Below are positions 17,676-26,356 of a stretch of DNA of 64,000 nt, piece after piece. The translations under genes and the position numbers were made by a program. Numbering within the stretch: the first letter of the stretch is position 1; each line of letters opens with the position of its first letter. This DNA comes from an uncultured Victivallis sp. Its GTDB lineage: Bacteria; Verrucomicrobiota; Lentisphaeria; Victivallales; Victivallaceae. The stretch is from NCBI GenBank assembly GCA_944389815.1, contig CALXNS010000076.1, positions 1-64,000 on the forward strand. Direction: 5' to 3'. Under the pieces are notes generated by a model. The model had not been told where the DNA came from and did no database searches. It worked only from the letters and a program-made list of their open reading frames with translations.

Positions 17676-18902
17676 GAGCAGCAGTTTCCGAAGCATCCGG
17701 AAGGCGTGGGCGCGGGCTTGTTCGCGCACGGCGTTGCGGTTTCCGGAGAAATGGAATTCGCGTACCATGCGCTCCGCTCCCGCCGCCGCACCGATGAAGA
17801 CCAGTCCGACCGGTTTTGTCGCGGTACCGCCGTCCGGGCCGGCGATGCCGGTTACCGAGAGTGCCGCATTGCAGTTGAGATTGCGCAGCGTGCCTTCGAG
17901 CATGGCTCCGGCGCATTCGGCGCTGACGGCGCCATGTTCGGCAAGGAGAGATTCCGGCACGTCGAGCAGTTTATTTTTCAACTCATTGCTGTAAACCACA
18001 ACCCCTCCCTTGAAAAATGCGGAAACCCCCGGATAATCGGTGATTGTCGCGGCGATCATGCCTCCGGTACAGGATTCGGCACAGCCGAGTGAAAGATTCC
18101 GTCGCCGCAGGAGACGGAAAATTTCCGGCGGCAGTTCCAGTTCGCCCACATCGAGCGCGTCGATTCCGATCAATTCACGTGCGGCTGCGGCCGCGGCGTC
18201 CGCGATTTTTGCGGTGGCGGCGCGGAAGAAGACGCGCGTCCCCTCCGGCCGGGCGCAGAAGCCGATTTCAAATGGATCATTGACGGCGAGTCTTTCAAGC
18301 ATGCGCTGCAGTTGGAGTTCGCCGTGGCCGACGACGAGAAAGCCGCGCGTGATTTGTTCGGCCGCACAAGAGCTGCGGAGGCGCGGGAGGAGTTCCTTCT
18401 CCAGCATCGGCAGGAATTCGCGCGGCGGCCCCGGCAGTAGAATGACGATCCGGTCGAGTTCGTCGTAACGGCAGCGGACGAAATATCCGGAGGCGGATCC
18501 GTTGTCATTCTCCAGAATCTCCGCACCGCTCGGGACGAGTGCCTGACGCAGAACCGCCGTCGGCACATGTGTCGCATTCGGGTGGCGGCTGTACCAGAAT
18601 TGTTCGACTTTCCGACGGAGTCCGGGTTGTTCGGCAAGTTCCCAGCCGAAGAAACGCGCGACGCATTCAAGCGTCACATCGTCGCGCGTGCCTCCAAGTC
18701 CGCCGGTTACGATGACGCAGTCGGCCCGATGGAGCGCATCGCCGAGCGCTTCGTAGAGCGACTGCGGACGGTCTCCGGCGACGAATCCGAGTTCGATGGG
18801 AATCCCGGCGGCGGTGAGCGCCTGACCGAGTGCGGTGAAATTCGAATTGACGGTACTGCCGTTGAGCAGTTCGTCTCCGGTGTTGATGACGGCGATTTTC
18901 AT
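17655..18902 (-). CDS. cinA: CinA family protein (nicotinamide-nucleotide amidase)
   Basis: 415 residues starting MKIAVINTGDELLNGS. The N-terminal domain (about 1-170) is MoaB/MogA-like with GGLGGTRDDVTLECVARFFG; the C-terminal domain (about 255-415) has AESCTGGMIAATITDYPGVS, GGVVVYSNELKNKLL and SVTGIAGPDGGTATKPVGLV, the PncC-type NMN deamidase core. Full-length CinA hydrolyses NMN and ADP-ribose in pyridine nucleotide repair. The frame extends far upstream, but ATG 18902 matches the family N-terminus and overlaps the glycerate kinase stop as ATGA; the extension is only a shadow of that gene. Confidence 0.95.
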   Translation of the reverse strand: MKIAVINTGDELLNGSTVNSNFTALGQALTAAGIPIELGFVAGDRPQSLYEALGDALHRADCVIVTGGLGGTRDDVTLECVARFFGWELAEQPGLRRKVEQFWYSRHPNATHVPTAVLRQALVPSGAEILENDNGSASGYFVRCRYDELDRIVILLPGPPREFLPMLEKELLPRLRSSCAAEQITRGFLVVGHGELQLQRMLERLAVNDPFEIGFCARPEGTRVFFRAATAKIADAAAAAARELIGIDALDVGELELPPEIFRLLRRRNLSLGCAESCTGGMIAATITDYPGVSAFFKGGVVVYSNELKNKLLDVPESLLAEHGAVSAECAGAMLEGTLRNLNCNAALSVTGIAGPDGGTATKPVGLVFIGAAAGAERMVREFHFSGNRNAVREQARAHAFRMLRKLLLSLPADQ

Positions 18903-20032
18903 TTGTGTTTCCTGAATGTGGTTGCAAGGGCGGCCAGATTGCGCCCGATTCGTTGCAGGTTTTCCGGAGCGCGTGCGATGGCGTCGGACAAGGCGCCCGG
19001 CCCGGAGGCGATGCTGAATGCGGCGGTGAAAAGTTCCGATTCCTTCAGACCGGGCGCGAGCGCGCCGGAGATCAGAATGACCGGAATTCCGAGTCGGGCG
19101 GCGTGAATTGCCACGCGCGAACAGAGTTTTCCGTGGATGCTCTGGAAATCGGTACGGCCTTCGCCGGTGATGACGCAGTCGCCGCCCGAGGCGCGCTGAT
19201 CGAACCGGGTTAATTCGAGCATACGTTCCGCGCCGGATTCGATGGCGGCGTTGAAAAGTTTGCGAAGAAGAAACGCCGTTCCGCCGGCGGCTCCATCGCC
19301 GGGCACGTCGCCGGAATCGTTCCATAAATGCGCCCAGTGCCGAAGATTGTTTTCAAGTTCCGTAACCATTTCCGGCGTCGCCCCCTTCTGCGGAGCGAAT
19401 ACCGCGGCAGCTCCCCGCGGACCGGTCAGGGGATTGGTGACGTCGGCGGCGATCCGGAGTTTCACTTCAGAGAGCTCCTTCGGCAGTTGCGCAAGGTCGA
19501 TCCGGGCGGCACGGACAAGTCCGGCGCCGCCGATCCCCGGTGGAAGCAGCCGGTTTTGTTCGTCGTAGAGCCGGCCGCCGAGCGCCTGGAACAAACCGGC
19601 GCCGCCGTCGGAACTGGCGCTGCCGCCGAGCATGATGGTGATGTTGCGCGCACCGCATTCGAGGATGGCGTGTCGGAGTTGTTCTCCGGTGCCGAAGGTT
19701 GTGGCGCGTCCGGCGTCGCGCCGGGCAGGTTCAATGAGTTCGAGACCTGAGGCCTGCGCAAGTTCGATCACGCCGGTTTGTTCCGGCAGAAGAAGGAACG
19801 CGCCGTTGACACATGCCCCGCCCGGGAGCGGACCGTGAACCGTGCTGCGGATGCGTTTCGCGCCGGGGAGCGTTTCGAGCACTTCGAGCGAACCTTCGCC
19901 GCCGTCGGCGAGGGGAATGGATTCAATTTCCGCATTCGGGTCGGCTTGACGGATGCCGGCGGCAAGTGCGGCACAGACCCGATGGGCGCGGAGGCACTCC
20001 TTGAAGGAGTCGGGTGCGAGGACGAATTTCAT
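18899..20032 (-). CDS. Glycerate kinase (GlxK/GarK family)
   Basis: 377 residues, the family's usual size. It opens MKFVLAPDSFKECLRAHRVC, with PLADGGEGSLEVL, the nucleotide-binding-like GGSASSDGGAGLFQALG, PQKGAT, GAAGGTAFLL and ITGEGRTDFQSIHGKL, all hallmarks of this kinase. It phosphorylates D-glycerate, mostly to 2-phosphoglycerate in this family, in glycerate or glyoxylate use. Its ATG overlaps the upstream TadE-like stop (ATGA) and its stop overlaps cinA, so it is translationally coupled within an operon whose first genes encode pilus-like proteins, which is unexpected. Confidence 0.95.
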   Translation of the reverse strand: MKFVLAPDSFKECLRAHRVCAALAAGIRQADPNAEIESIPLADGGEGSLEVLETLPGAKRIRSTVHGPLPGGACVNGAFLLLPEQTGVIELAQASGLELIEPARRDAGRATTFGTGEQLRHAILECGARNITIMLGGSASSDGGAGLFQALGGRLYDEQNRLLPPGIGGAGLVRAARIDLAQLPKELSEVKLRIAADVTNPLTGPRGAAAVFAPQKGATPEMVTELENNLRHWAHLWNDSGDVPGDGAAGGTAFLLRKLFNAAIESGAERMLELTRFDQRASGGDCVITGEGRTDFQSIHGKLCSRVAIHAARLGIPVILISGALAPGLKESELFTAAFSIASGPGALSDAIARAPENLQRIGRNLAALATTFRKHK

Positions 20033-20694
20033 CGGGAAATTTCTCCAGTGGGCATGTAAACGGTGTTGGTTGGATTCAACCGCACGGAGTCGGCATCAAT
20101 TTTTACGCCGAACCAGGTGAACATGGCATTGCGCATCGCTGCTGCTGCACCGTCGGCGTAACCGGTTTCGAACCCGGCAGCCGGTTGGTTGCTCGTGCTG
20201 GTTGCGCCGACCAGAGTGGCCGCATTAAGGGCGTTGCCGAAGGCCGCGGTCGCGTCGGCGCGGAAGGCGTCGGAATCGAAATTCCCCGGCGCCATCCATT
20301 CGTAATGATAACGGGTCGCTTCCGAATAGATCGGCGTTCGGAACTCCCAGCTCGCGTTCTGGATGGAGTTGATGTCGGTGCGCACCTGCCGGTCGAGCGC
20401 CGAAAACGGGATCGACGCTTTCGAGGTTGCCGAAAAGGAATACGAACCGTATTCCCAGCGGGAATATTCCCATGCCCCCGGTTGTGGTTCGGTCTGGAAA
20501 AACCGGGCGGCCCGTTCGGCGTTGCGTTTGGCTTCGAGCAGGACTTTGTTGTCCGTGATCGCCAGCCCGGCGGTGAATATCACGCCTAAAATAATCGCGA
20601 CAAGAGCGACAAGCATGATCGTCAATTCCACGATGGCCTGTCCGGATTCGCCGTGTCTCCCGCGCCTGGTGGTGCAATGAGCTGATCTTCGCAT
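20029..20694 (-). CDS. TadE-like pilus-assembly/pseudopilin protein
   Basis: 221 residues from ATG 20694, chosen because CAGGAGG stands 9-10 bases upstream; the longer open frame runs into the preceding gene. The N-terminal basic stretch is followed by GESGQAIVELTIMLVALVAIILGVIF, the TadE-type single helix with its Glu. The rest is a soluble domain of no recognised family, ending in a segment with TWFGVKIDADSVRLNPTN. TadE/TadF-like minor pseudopilins belong to Flp/Tad pili or related secretion systems. It overlaps glycerate kinase by ATGA and follows the TadG-like gene by 20 bp. Confidence 0.75.
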   Translation of the reverse strand: MRRSAHCTTRRGRHGESGQAIVELTIMLVALVAIILGVIFTAGLAITDNKVLLEAKRNAERAARFFQTEPQPGAWEYSRWEYGSYSFSATSKASIPFSALDRQVRTDINSIQNASWEFRTPIYSEATRYHYEWMAPGNFDSDAFRADATAAFGNALNAATLVGATSTSNQPAAGFETGYADGAAAAMRNAMFTWFGVKIDADSVRLNPTNTVYMPTGEISR

Positions 20695-20714
20695 GAATAT
20701 TGAATCCTCCTGCA

Positions 20715-22667
20715 TTACAGTCGCGGCGGTCCGGTTTGCAGATCCGGCTGATATGATCCGCTGTCGTAACCGTTGCCGCCGCCGGGCCCGCCGATGGTGC
20801 CGTAACGCCGGGTCGGATCGGGTTCGTCGTTGGTGACCACGTGTTTTTTTGAGTCGACGACGAAGTAGGTCGATGAGGTAATGAAAATCCGCTGTGCCAT
20901 GCCGCCGTTGGCATAATCGACCGCCGGTACCGTTTTGCCGGCTTCTCCGGCAGGATCGCCACGCGGAACAGTACAGACCTGCGGCAGTTGCAGCCAGCCC
21001 GCTCCGGATGGGTTGGCCCCTTCGTCGTAAACGAAATCCCATTCTTTGAGAAGGTCGCGCGGGGAAGAGGCATAACGGTTGTCGAATCCATCCGCATCGA
21101 AGGAGGGATTGAACCCGTAATAGCGGAATCCCGGGCCGTCGCAGAGGGTCTGGAGCATGGTCAGATACTCCTCGGTGCCGCCCGGGGGATCGTATTTGTA
21201 ATCGAAGAGGGAGTCTTCGTTCGCGAGCCAGTTCAGGAAGCGTTCGAGGAGGGAATTCCCCGTGCGCAGCACGCCGAAGCCGTAGGGCAGCGGCAGATAG
21301 GTCGGCATCAGTGAAGTCTGATCGAACACCGGAAGAATGAGGGGAATCGCGATCGGGGCGGTGTTGCCGCGCAATTCTCCGAGCGCTTTTGCGATCGCTC
21401 CCGGACGGTAACTGCTGGTGATCGGTTGAGAGGACTTTTGCGCGTATCGGCGGCTGCCGACCCGGGTTGTCCGGATGCCGCTGTCGTAAAGTCTCCGGTC
21501 GAAATCGGCGTTCTCCGGGTAACGCGACAGTCGGTAGCGCGAAATGCTGTCGACGTCGACCGAACTTTCCGCATAAGCCGCCGGGCCTTCGTAACGGTAC
21601 TGATTTTTGAGCGGCCGGCGCAGCGCGGAACCTTCGAACCAGTAATTGTAGTGATCCGCATCGTAATTTTCATAATTGGCGTCGTAATAGGAGGGGTACC
21701 AGAATTCATCATAGCGGCACCAGCGCATTCCCTGCGGGAGATTCTCTTCCATGTAGACGCTCTGGCGCGGCACCAGATGCTGCAATTCACTGCGATAGTT
21801 GGTGAAATTTCCGCTGTTGCCGAAAGAGCCGGCGGCGAAATCAACGCCGAGAGTATAAATTTCGCTCTCTTCCGGGAACTGGGCCATGCTGTAATCGATC
21901 TGCCACCATTTGTCCTTGAAATCCGACTGACGCCAGGATTTGACGAAGGTGTACGTCGCGTCATGCCATGAACTGTGGCCGGTGACCGGCGTTTCCGCGG
22001 AGATTTCCGCCGCGTGTTTCCGGATGGCTTCATAAAGTTCCGGATCGGCCAGTTCGCCCGGTTCCACCACGGGATTGTTCGCGAGTCTGGCATTCGGGAA
22101 AATCGCGATTCCCCGGTTGCCGATGTCGCGAATCAATCCGGTATACGGCGTGCGCCAGCGGTAGTTGCGGATCACGTCATCCGCTCCACCGTAGGCGGAC
22201 TGGTAACGCCAGTCGTTGTCGAGCAGCCAGAGATAATCGGAAAGCGCATCCTGCGGATTGAGACCGTTGGCCTTGGCGGCCTGCTGGGCGGCGGCGAATC
22301 CGATCAGGGGGCCGATGAAACTGATGCGGGTCTGCATTTCCGTGAGCAGTTCGATCCGGCCGCGGAGCCGGTCGGGGTTCTCGACCGGGGCGGCGGGGAG
22401 ATTCGGCCAGTGAGCGTCGTTGTCGAGCAAGGTTTCGCATGCTTTGATCAGATTGATTTCGCCGATCAAATTGAGCGATTCGCGCTGCCATTCGGCACCG
22501 GCGAGCGCGGCGGATTGCTGGGCGGTTTCGAGTTTGAACTTGGCGCGGATGACGTTATGCACGTCGAAGAGAAAGAAAATCGCCACGAGCACGATCAACA
22601 TCATGGCGATGCCGACGATCAGCACCTGCCCGCTCTCATGTCCCGCGCGCCGCACCATGAATCTCAC
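20715..22667 (-). CDS. TadG-like large pilus-associated protein
   Basis: 650 residues. After RRAGHESG comes QVLIVGIAMMLIVLVAIFFLFDV, a TadE/TadG-type membrane helix, then AKFKLETAQQSAALAGAEWQ, as in Tad-secretion minor proteins (helix followed by an Ala-rich segment of the kind seen after TadG helices). The remaining 600 residues are a large Tyr-, Asn- and Pro-rich extracytoplasmic region without a recognised domain. No von Willebrand motif could be identified. The start may be the internal ATG 9 bp downstream. Coupled to the upstream TadE-like gene by ATGA. The Tad ATPase and prepilin peptidase genes are not in this window. Confidence 0.7.
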   Translation of the reverse strand: MRFMVRRAGHESGQVLIVGIAMMLIVLVAIFFLFDVHNVIRAKFKLETAQQSAALAGAEWQRESLNLIGEINLIKACETLLDNDAHWPNLPAAPVENPDRLRGRIELLTEMQTRISFIGPLIGFAAAQQAAKANGLNPQDALSDYLWLLDNDWRYQSAYGGADDVIRNYRWRTPYTGLIRDIGNRGIAIFPNARLANNPVVEPGELADPELYEAIRKHAAEISAETPVTGHSSWHDATYTFVKSWRQSDFKDKWWQIDYSMAQFPEESEIYTLGVDFAAGSFGNSGNFTNYRSELQHLVPRQSVYMEENLPQGMRWCRYDEFWYPSYYDANYENYDADHYNYWFEGSALRRPLKNQYRYEGPAAYAESSVDVDSISRYRLSRYPENADFDRRLYDSGIRTTRVGSRRYAQKSSQPITSSYRPGAIAKALGELRGNTAPIAIPLILPVFDQTSLMPTYLPLPYGFGVLRTGNSLLERFLNWLANEDSLFDYKYDPPGGTEEYLTMLQTLCDGPGFRYYGFNPSFDADGFDNRYASSPRDLLKEWDFVYDEGANPSGAGWLQLPQVCTVPRGDPAGEAGKTVPAVDYANGGMAQRIFITSSTYFVVDSKKHVVTNDEPDPTRRYGTIGGPGGGNGYDSGSYQPDLQTGPPRL

Positions 22668-23203
22668 TCCATGTAAATAGAGGAATAATTATAGGTTGTC
22701 ACCGTCGCCGCCGGCTCCGGATTCTCCGTGATGCCGAGCAATCGCGCGAAGTTCGGAGAAAGGAGCGGCGCATTTTCCAGCCGAACCGTGCCGACGGCCT
22801 CTTCCCCCGGCGTCGGGCCGTAGAGACGCAGCGCCGGTTCATCGTCGGTGTTGCCCGCCCAGTATTCGTACCAGACACCGCTGGCGTCGCCGCGGGTCAG
22901 ATAAGTGCTGATGCGTTCATATTCGTCGTCGCTGTCGCCGCCGGCGGAACGATCCGGCCCGGAGATGCCGATTGCCGCGACGCGGGCGCTGCGGAGCGCG
23001 AGATTGTAATTGTAACCGAGTGCGACCCCCTTTGCCGCGTAAAAGGCGGAATATTCACAGAAGAGCCGCGCAATCGCCCAGTGATAGATTTGAATCAGTC
23101 CGAAGAACGCCAGCAGCAGAATCCCCAGCGCCATGACCGTTTCCACCATGGTGCTGCCCCGCTGTCGGCGGTGTCGTCCGGCTTCCGGCGCCTTTTTGCG
23201 CAT
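22664..23203 (-). CDS. TadE-like pseudopilin, first gene of the operon
   Basis: 179 residues: a basic leader (MRKKAPEAGRHRRQRG) then STMVETVMALGILLLAFFGL, a TadE-like helix with Glu near its start and Gly before it. The soluble part contains EYSAFYAAKGVALGYNYNLALRSARVAAIGISG, like the helix-adjacent region of TadE proteins. GAGGAGAAG precedes ATG 23203. It heads the unit TadE-like, TadG-like, TadE-like, glycerate kinase, cinA. Confidence 0.75.
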   Translation of the reverse strand: MRKKAPEAGRHRRQRGSTMVETVMALGILLLAFFGLIQIYHWAIARLFCEYSAFYAAKGVALGYNYNLALRSARVAAIGISGPDRSAGGDSDDEYERISTYLTRGDASGVWYEYWAGNTDDEPALRLYGPTPGEEAVGTVRLENAPLLSPNFARLLGITENPEPAATVTTYNYSSIYME

Positions 23204-23307
23204 GACACTTCTCCTCGATCGGCGGAGAGGCGGATATCCTTGCCCCCCCGATTTTGCATTTGCGGTTTTACGCCGTCCGGTCGCCCGGGACGGATTCGTC
23301 TTCCGTT

Positions 23308-23340
23308 CCCGGCTCGCGGAAAATTTCCGCGGGAACCGGG
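23308..23340 (-). terminator. Hairpin after the acyl-CoA synthetase gene
   Basis: CGCGGAAA, one base, TTTCCGCG (23315-23331) is a perfect inverted repeat, extended outside by CCCGG and CCGGG (23308-23312, 23336-23340). It stands 12 bp after the stop at 23353. There is no long T-run, so factor-independent termination is uncertain. Confidence 0.45.
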
Positions 23341-23352
23341 AACCGTGTGACG

Positions 23353-25068
23353 TCAGCAGTGTTCCTCGAAACTCTCTCCGGTTTCGGCATGGCGGCGCAG
23401 AACGTCGCGCTTGATCTTGCCGGAGAAGGTTTTCGGCATTCGCTTGATGAATTCGATTTCGCGCGGATACTTGTAAGGCGCGGTCTCCTGCTTGACGAAT
23501 TTCTGCAGTTCGCGCACCAGCGACTCGGTCGCTTCGAATTCCGGTTTCAGCACGATGTAAGCCTTGACCCGGGCGCCGCGCAGCGGGTCGGGCGCGCCGA
23601 CGACCGCCGCCTCATAAACCGCCGGGTGATGTGTCAACACATCCTCGACCTCCGACGGACCGATCCGGTACCCCGAACTCTTGATGATGTCGTCGGTCCG
23701 GCCGACGAACCAGTAATAGCCGTCCTCATCCTGATAGGCCCGGTCGCCGGTGTAGTAGAAATCGCCGATGAAGCAGCTTTTGTTCTCCGCTTCGTTGTAG
23801 AGATATTGGGTGAAAAGCCCGACCGGCCGCGCGGATGAAATGCGCACGGCAATTCTCCCGTCGTGCTCCTGCGGAACCGGGTGGCCTTCATCGTCGTGAA
23901 TTTCCACCTCCCACCCGGGGGCGGGGACTCCCATCGAACCGGGTTTGACCTTCATGCCGCGAAAGGTGCCGATCATGCAGATGGTTTCAGTCTGACCGTA
24001 GGCTTCGCGGATGGTCAACCCGGTGCCTTCCTTCCAGAGACGGATCGTTTCGGTCGGCATCGGTTCGCCGGCGGTCGTGCAGTGGCGCAGCTGGGTGAAG
24101 TCGAATTTGGTCAGGTCGTTGAGCGCCATCATCCGGTAAATGGTCGGCGGCGCGCAGAAGCTGGTCACCTCATATTTTTCGATGATCGGCAGAAGTTCGT
24201 CGGCGTGGAACTTGCCCCGGATGTCATAAATGAGCAGACAGGCGCCGACAATCCACTGCCCGAAGTAATTTCCCCAGAGATTCTTTCCCCATCCGGTGTC
24301 GGATACGGTCATGTGCAGATCGTTCGGCGTCAATGCGTGCCACAGTTCGGCGGTCACCTGGTGGCCGAGCGGATAGCTGCAGGAGTGGAGCACCATCTTG
24401 GGATATTTGCTCGTGCCGCTGGTGAACATCAGCAGCAGCGGCGCGTCGGACCTGGTCTTGATCCGAACGGGACTCTTGACCGCGTGGCGCGAGAGCGCCG
24501 AATGCGTTCCGCCGATTTCCGCCTGATAACTGATCCAGTTCGGGCGGTCGCCGTCGACCAGAACCCGCGCCGCGAGGCTCGGGCAGTCGTCGTAGATTTC
24601 GTCGAATTTGTGGGCGTTCTCGCTGTCGGTGATGACCATTTTGAATTTTCCGAAGCGGACGCGATGCTGGAGATCAGCCGGGGTCAGCAAGGTCGGCGAC
24701 GGGCACTGAACCGCGCCGAGTTTGATCAACGCCAGAGAGAAGATCCACCATTCCGGAATCCGCGGCAGCATCAGAAACACCCGGTCCCCCCTGGTGATGC
24801 CGTGTTTGATGAGCAAATTTGCGGCCTGGTTGGAGAGTTTGCTGAAGTCGTAGAAGGTGAAGCGTTTTTCGTCGCCGTGCTGATTGACCCAGATCATTGC
24901 GAGCTTGTTGCGATCTTCGGCGGCGATCCGGTCGACGACGTCGTAGCCGAAGTTGTAATATTCGGGGGCGACGACCGGGAATTTTCCGTTGGGATCGAGT
25001 TTCAGACGGGTAGTTTCGTTGTTGTTTTTTTCCATGATGTTCTGACCGGACGGTGCCGGATTCCTCAT
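23353..25068 (-). CDS. AMP-forming acyl-CoA synthetase (medium-chain/ACSM-like)
   Basis: 571 residues of the ANL superfamily; activates a carboxylic acid as acyl-AMP and transfers it to CoA. Core motifs are visible: LLMFTSGTSKYPKMV (A3), REAYGQTE (A5), YYTGDRAYQDEDGYYWFVGRTDD (A7), IKSSGYRIGPSEVE (A8) and TFSGKIKR (A10). The N-terminal EYYNFGYDVVDR fits the medium-chain acyl-CoA synthetase branch. ATG 25068 is taken with a GAGAGAAA ribosome-binding site; an in-frame ATG at 25035 would give MEKNNN. It is monocistronic with its own promoter. Substrate unknown. Confidence 0.9.
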   Translation of the reverse strand: MRNPAPSGQNIMEKNNNETTRLKLDPNGKFPVVAPEYYNFGYDVVDRIAAEDRNKLAMIWVNQHGDEKRFTFYDFSKLSNQAANLLIKHGITRGDRVFLMLPRIPEWWIFSLALIKLGAVQCPSPTLLTPADLQHRVRFGKFKMVITDSENAHKFDEIYDDCPSLAARVLVDGDRPNWISYQAEIGGTHSALSRHAVKSPVRIKTRSDAPLLLMFTSGTSKYPKMVLHSCSYPLGHQVTAELWHALTPNDLHMTVSDTGWGKNLWGNYFGQWIVGACLLIYDIRGKFHADELLPIIEKYEVTSFCAPPTIYRMMALNDLTKFDFTQLRHCTTAGEPMPTETIRLWKEGTGLTIREAYGQTETICMIGTFRGMKVKPGSMGVPAPGWEVEIHDDEGHPVPQEHDGRIAVRISSARPVGLFTQYLYNEAENKSCFIGDFYYTGDRAYQDEDGYYWFVGRTDDIIKSSGYRIGPSEVEDVLTHHPAVYEAAVVGAPDPLRGARVKAYIVLKPEFEATESLVRELQKFVKQETAPYKYPREIEFIKRMPKTFSGKIKRDVLRRHAETGESFEEHC

Positions 25069-25097
25069 GTTTCTCTCAAAAAAATTGCATTGTAGAT

Positions 25098-25126
25098 ACT
25101 ATACACGGTGATTTTGAAAATGACAA
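25098..25126 (-). promoter_or_regulatory. Promoter of the acyl-CoA synthetase gene
   Basis: On the minus strand TTGTCA (25121-25126), 17 bp, TATAGT (25098-25103), about 30 bp before the start codon. Confidence 0.6.
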
Positions 25127-25197
25127 TATTTTCCGTGGCGGGCAGCGTTTTTTTTGACGTTTTTTCATTGTCTCCGGTTTTTTACCGCTTCGCGGAA

Positions 25198-25226
25198 TTG
25201 AAAAAAACATATTTCCGGGTTATCTT
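25198..25226 (+). promoter_or_regulatory. Promoter of the diaminopimelate dehydrogenase gene
   Basis: TTGAAA (25198-25203), 17 bp, TATCTT (25221-25226), about 39 bp before the start codon, followed by the ribosome-binding site AAAGGA. Confidence 0.55.
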
Positions 25227-25264
25227 TAGATAATGAAAATTTTTCGGAAAGGAATTCTTGAATC

Positions 25265-26263
25265 ATGCAGAAAATTCGTGTCATGATCGTCGGTTACGGG
25301 AACGTCGGCCGCGGTGTCCGCCTCTCGCTTCAGAAAAACACCGATCTCGAACTGGTCGGCATCGTCAGCCGTTCTCCGGAGCGCGTCGCCCGCGAGGTGA
25401 CCGACGTTCCGGTTCTGCCGGTGTCGGAGCCGGATCGTTTCCTCGCGGAACTGCGTCCCGATGTGGCGATCCTCTGCGGCGGTTCCAAGAACGACCTCCC
25501 CGCGCAGGGCCCGGTGCTCGCGAAACTGGTCAACACCGTCGACAGTTTCGACAATCACAGCCGGATCCCGGAATATTTCAAGATGATGAATGAAGCCGCA
25601 ACGCAGAGCGGTCACGTTTCGGTGATTTCGACCGGGTGGGATCCGGGGATCTTCTCGCTCGAACGCGTCCTCGCCAACGCCTTCATTCCCGGCGCCCGCG
25701 CCTACGGCTTCTACGGGCTCGGCGAAAAAGGCGGTTTGAGCATGGGGCACTCCGATGCGCTCCGTACGATTCCGGGGGTGAAGGATGCCCGGCAGTTCAC
25801 GCACGCGATTCCGGCGGCGATCGAAGCGGTCCGCAACGGCGAAAACCCCGCCTTCGAACCCGGTGATATGCATACGCGCGAGTGTTTCGTCGTGCTGGAG
25901 GAGGGGGCCGATCCCGAGGCGGTTTCGCGGACGATCCGGGAGATGCCCGGATATTTCGCGCCGTATCAGACGACGATTCACTTCGTTTCACAGGAGGAGC
26001 TTGACACCCGTTACAAAGGCTTCCCGCACGACGGGCTGGCCGTCGCCGCCGGAGTTACCGGAAACGATCATACCGCCCGGGTCGAATATCGCTGCGTATG
26101 GGGAAGCAATCCGGAGGCGACCGCCAACGTGCTCGTCGCCCATGCGCGGGCGGTGGCGCGCCTGGCGCGGGAAGGACGCCGGGGAGCGTTCACGATTCTG
26201 GATATTCCGGCAAGTTATTTCTCGACGCTGTCGCGCGAGGAGATGCTCGCTCACTGGATGTGA
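25265..26263 (+). CDS. ddh: meso-Diaminopimelate D-dehydrogenase
   Basis: 332 residues (family about 320-330). It reductively aminates tetrahydrodipicolinate to meso-diaminopimelate with NADPH, a one-step shortcut in lysine and peptidoglycan synthesis. Seen: Rossmann motif IVGYGNVGRGV, then CGGSKNDLPAQGP, NTVDSFDNHSRIPEYF, STGWDPGIFSLERVL, GLGEKGGLSMGHSDALR and a C-terminal HDGLAVAAGVTGND, all typical of Ddh. The start ATG has AAAGGA upstream. Together with murC and ftsI in this window it indicates DAP-type peptidoglycan. Confidence 0.95.
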   Translation: MQKIRVMIVGYGNVGRGVRLSLQKNTDLELVGIVSRSPERVAREVTDVPVLPVSEPDRFLAELRPDVAILCGGSKNDLPAQGPVLAKLVNTVDSFDNHSRIPEYFKMMNEAATQSGHVSVISTGWDPGIFSLERVLANAFIPGARAYGFYGLGEKGGLSMGHSDALRTIPGVKDARQFTHAIPAAIEAVRNGENPAFEPGDMHTRECFVVLEEGADPEAVSRTIREMPGYFAPYQTTIHFVSQEELDTRYKGFPHDGLAVAAGVTGNDHTARVEYRCVWGSNPEATANVLVAHARAVARLAREGRRGAFTILDIPASYFSTLSREEMLAHWM

Positions 26264-26284
26264 TGCGGAATGCATGTGCGTACA

Positions 26285-26303
26285 CGGGACGGGCGCCGTC
26301 CCG
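26285..26303 (+). terminator. GC-rich hairpin between ddh and thi4
   Basis: CGGGACGG, 3 bases, CCGTCCCG is a perfect 8-bp stem starting 22 bp after the ddh stop, followed by GCGGATGTTTGATTT rather than a clean T-run. Could be a weak terminator or an mRNA end-stabilising hairpin. Confidence 0.5.
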
Positions 26304-26356
26304 CGGATGTTTGATTTGAATGGACGAATGAATGAGTGTAAGGATCATTGGTTGAA

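Noticed and set aside
18903-19325. N-terminal extension of the cinA frame by 141 codons
   Set aside because: It overlaps glycerate kinase in another frame, is Arg-rich and unlike any CinA; ATG 18902 gives the conserved start.
20695-21042. N-terminal extension of the second TadE-like frame
   Set aside because: It overlaps the TadG-like coding region; the internal ATG 20694 has AGGAGG and a normal TadE-type start.
26264-26356. TPP riboswitch before thi4
   Set aside because: The 93-bp gap holds only a simple GC-rich hairpin; the conserved CUGAGA and ACCUGA-type elements are absent.
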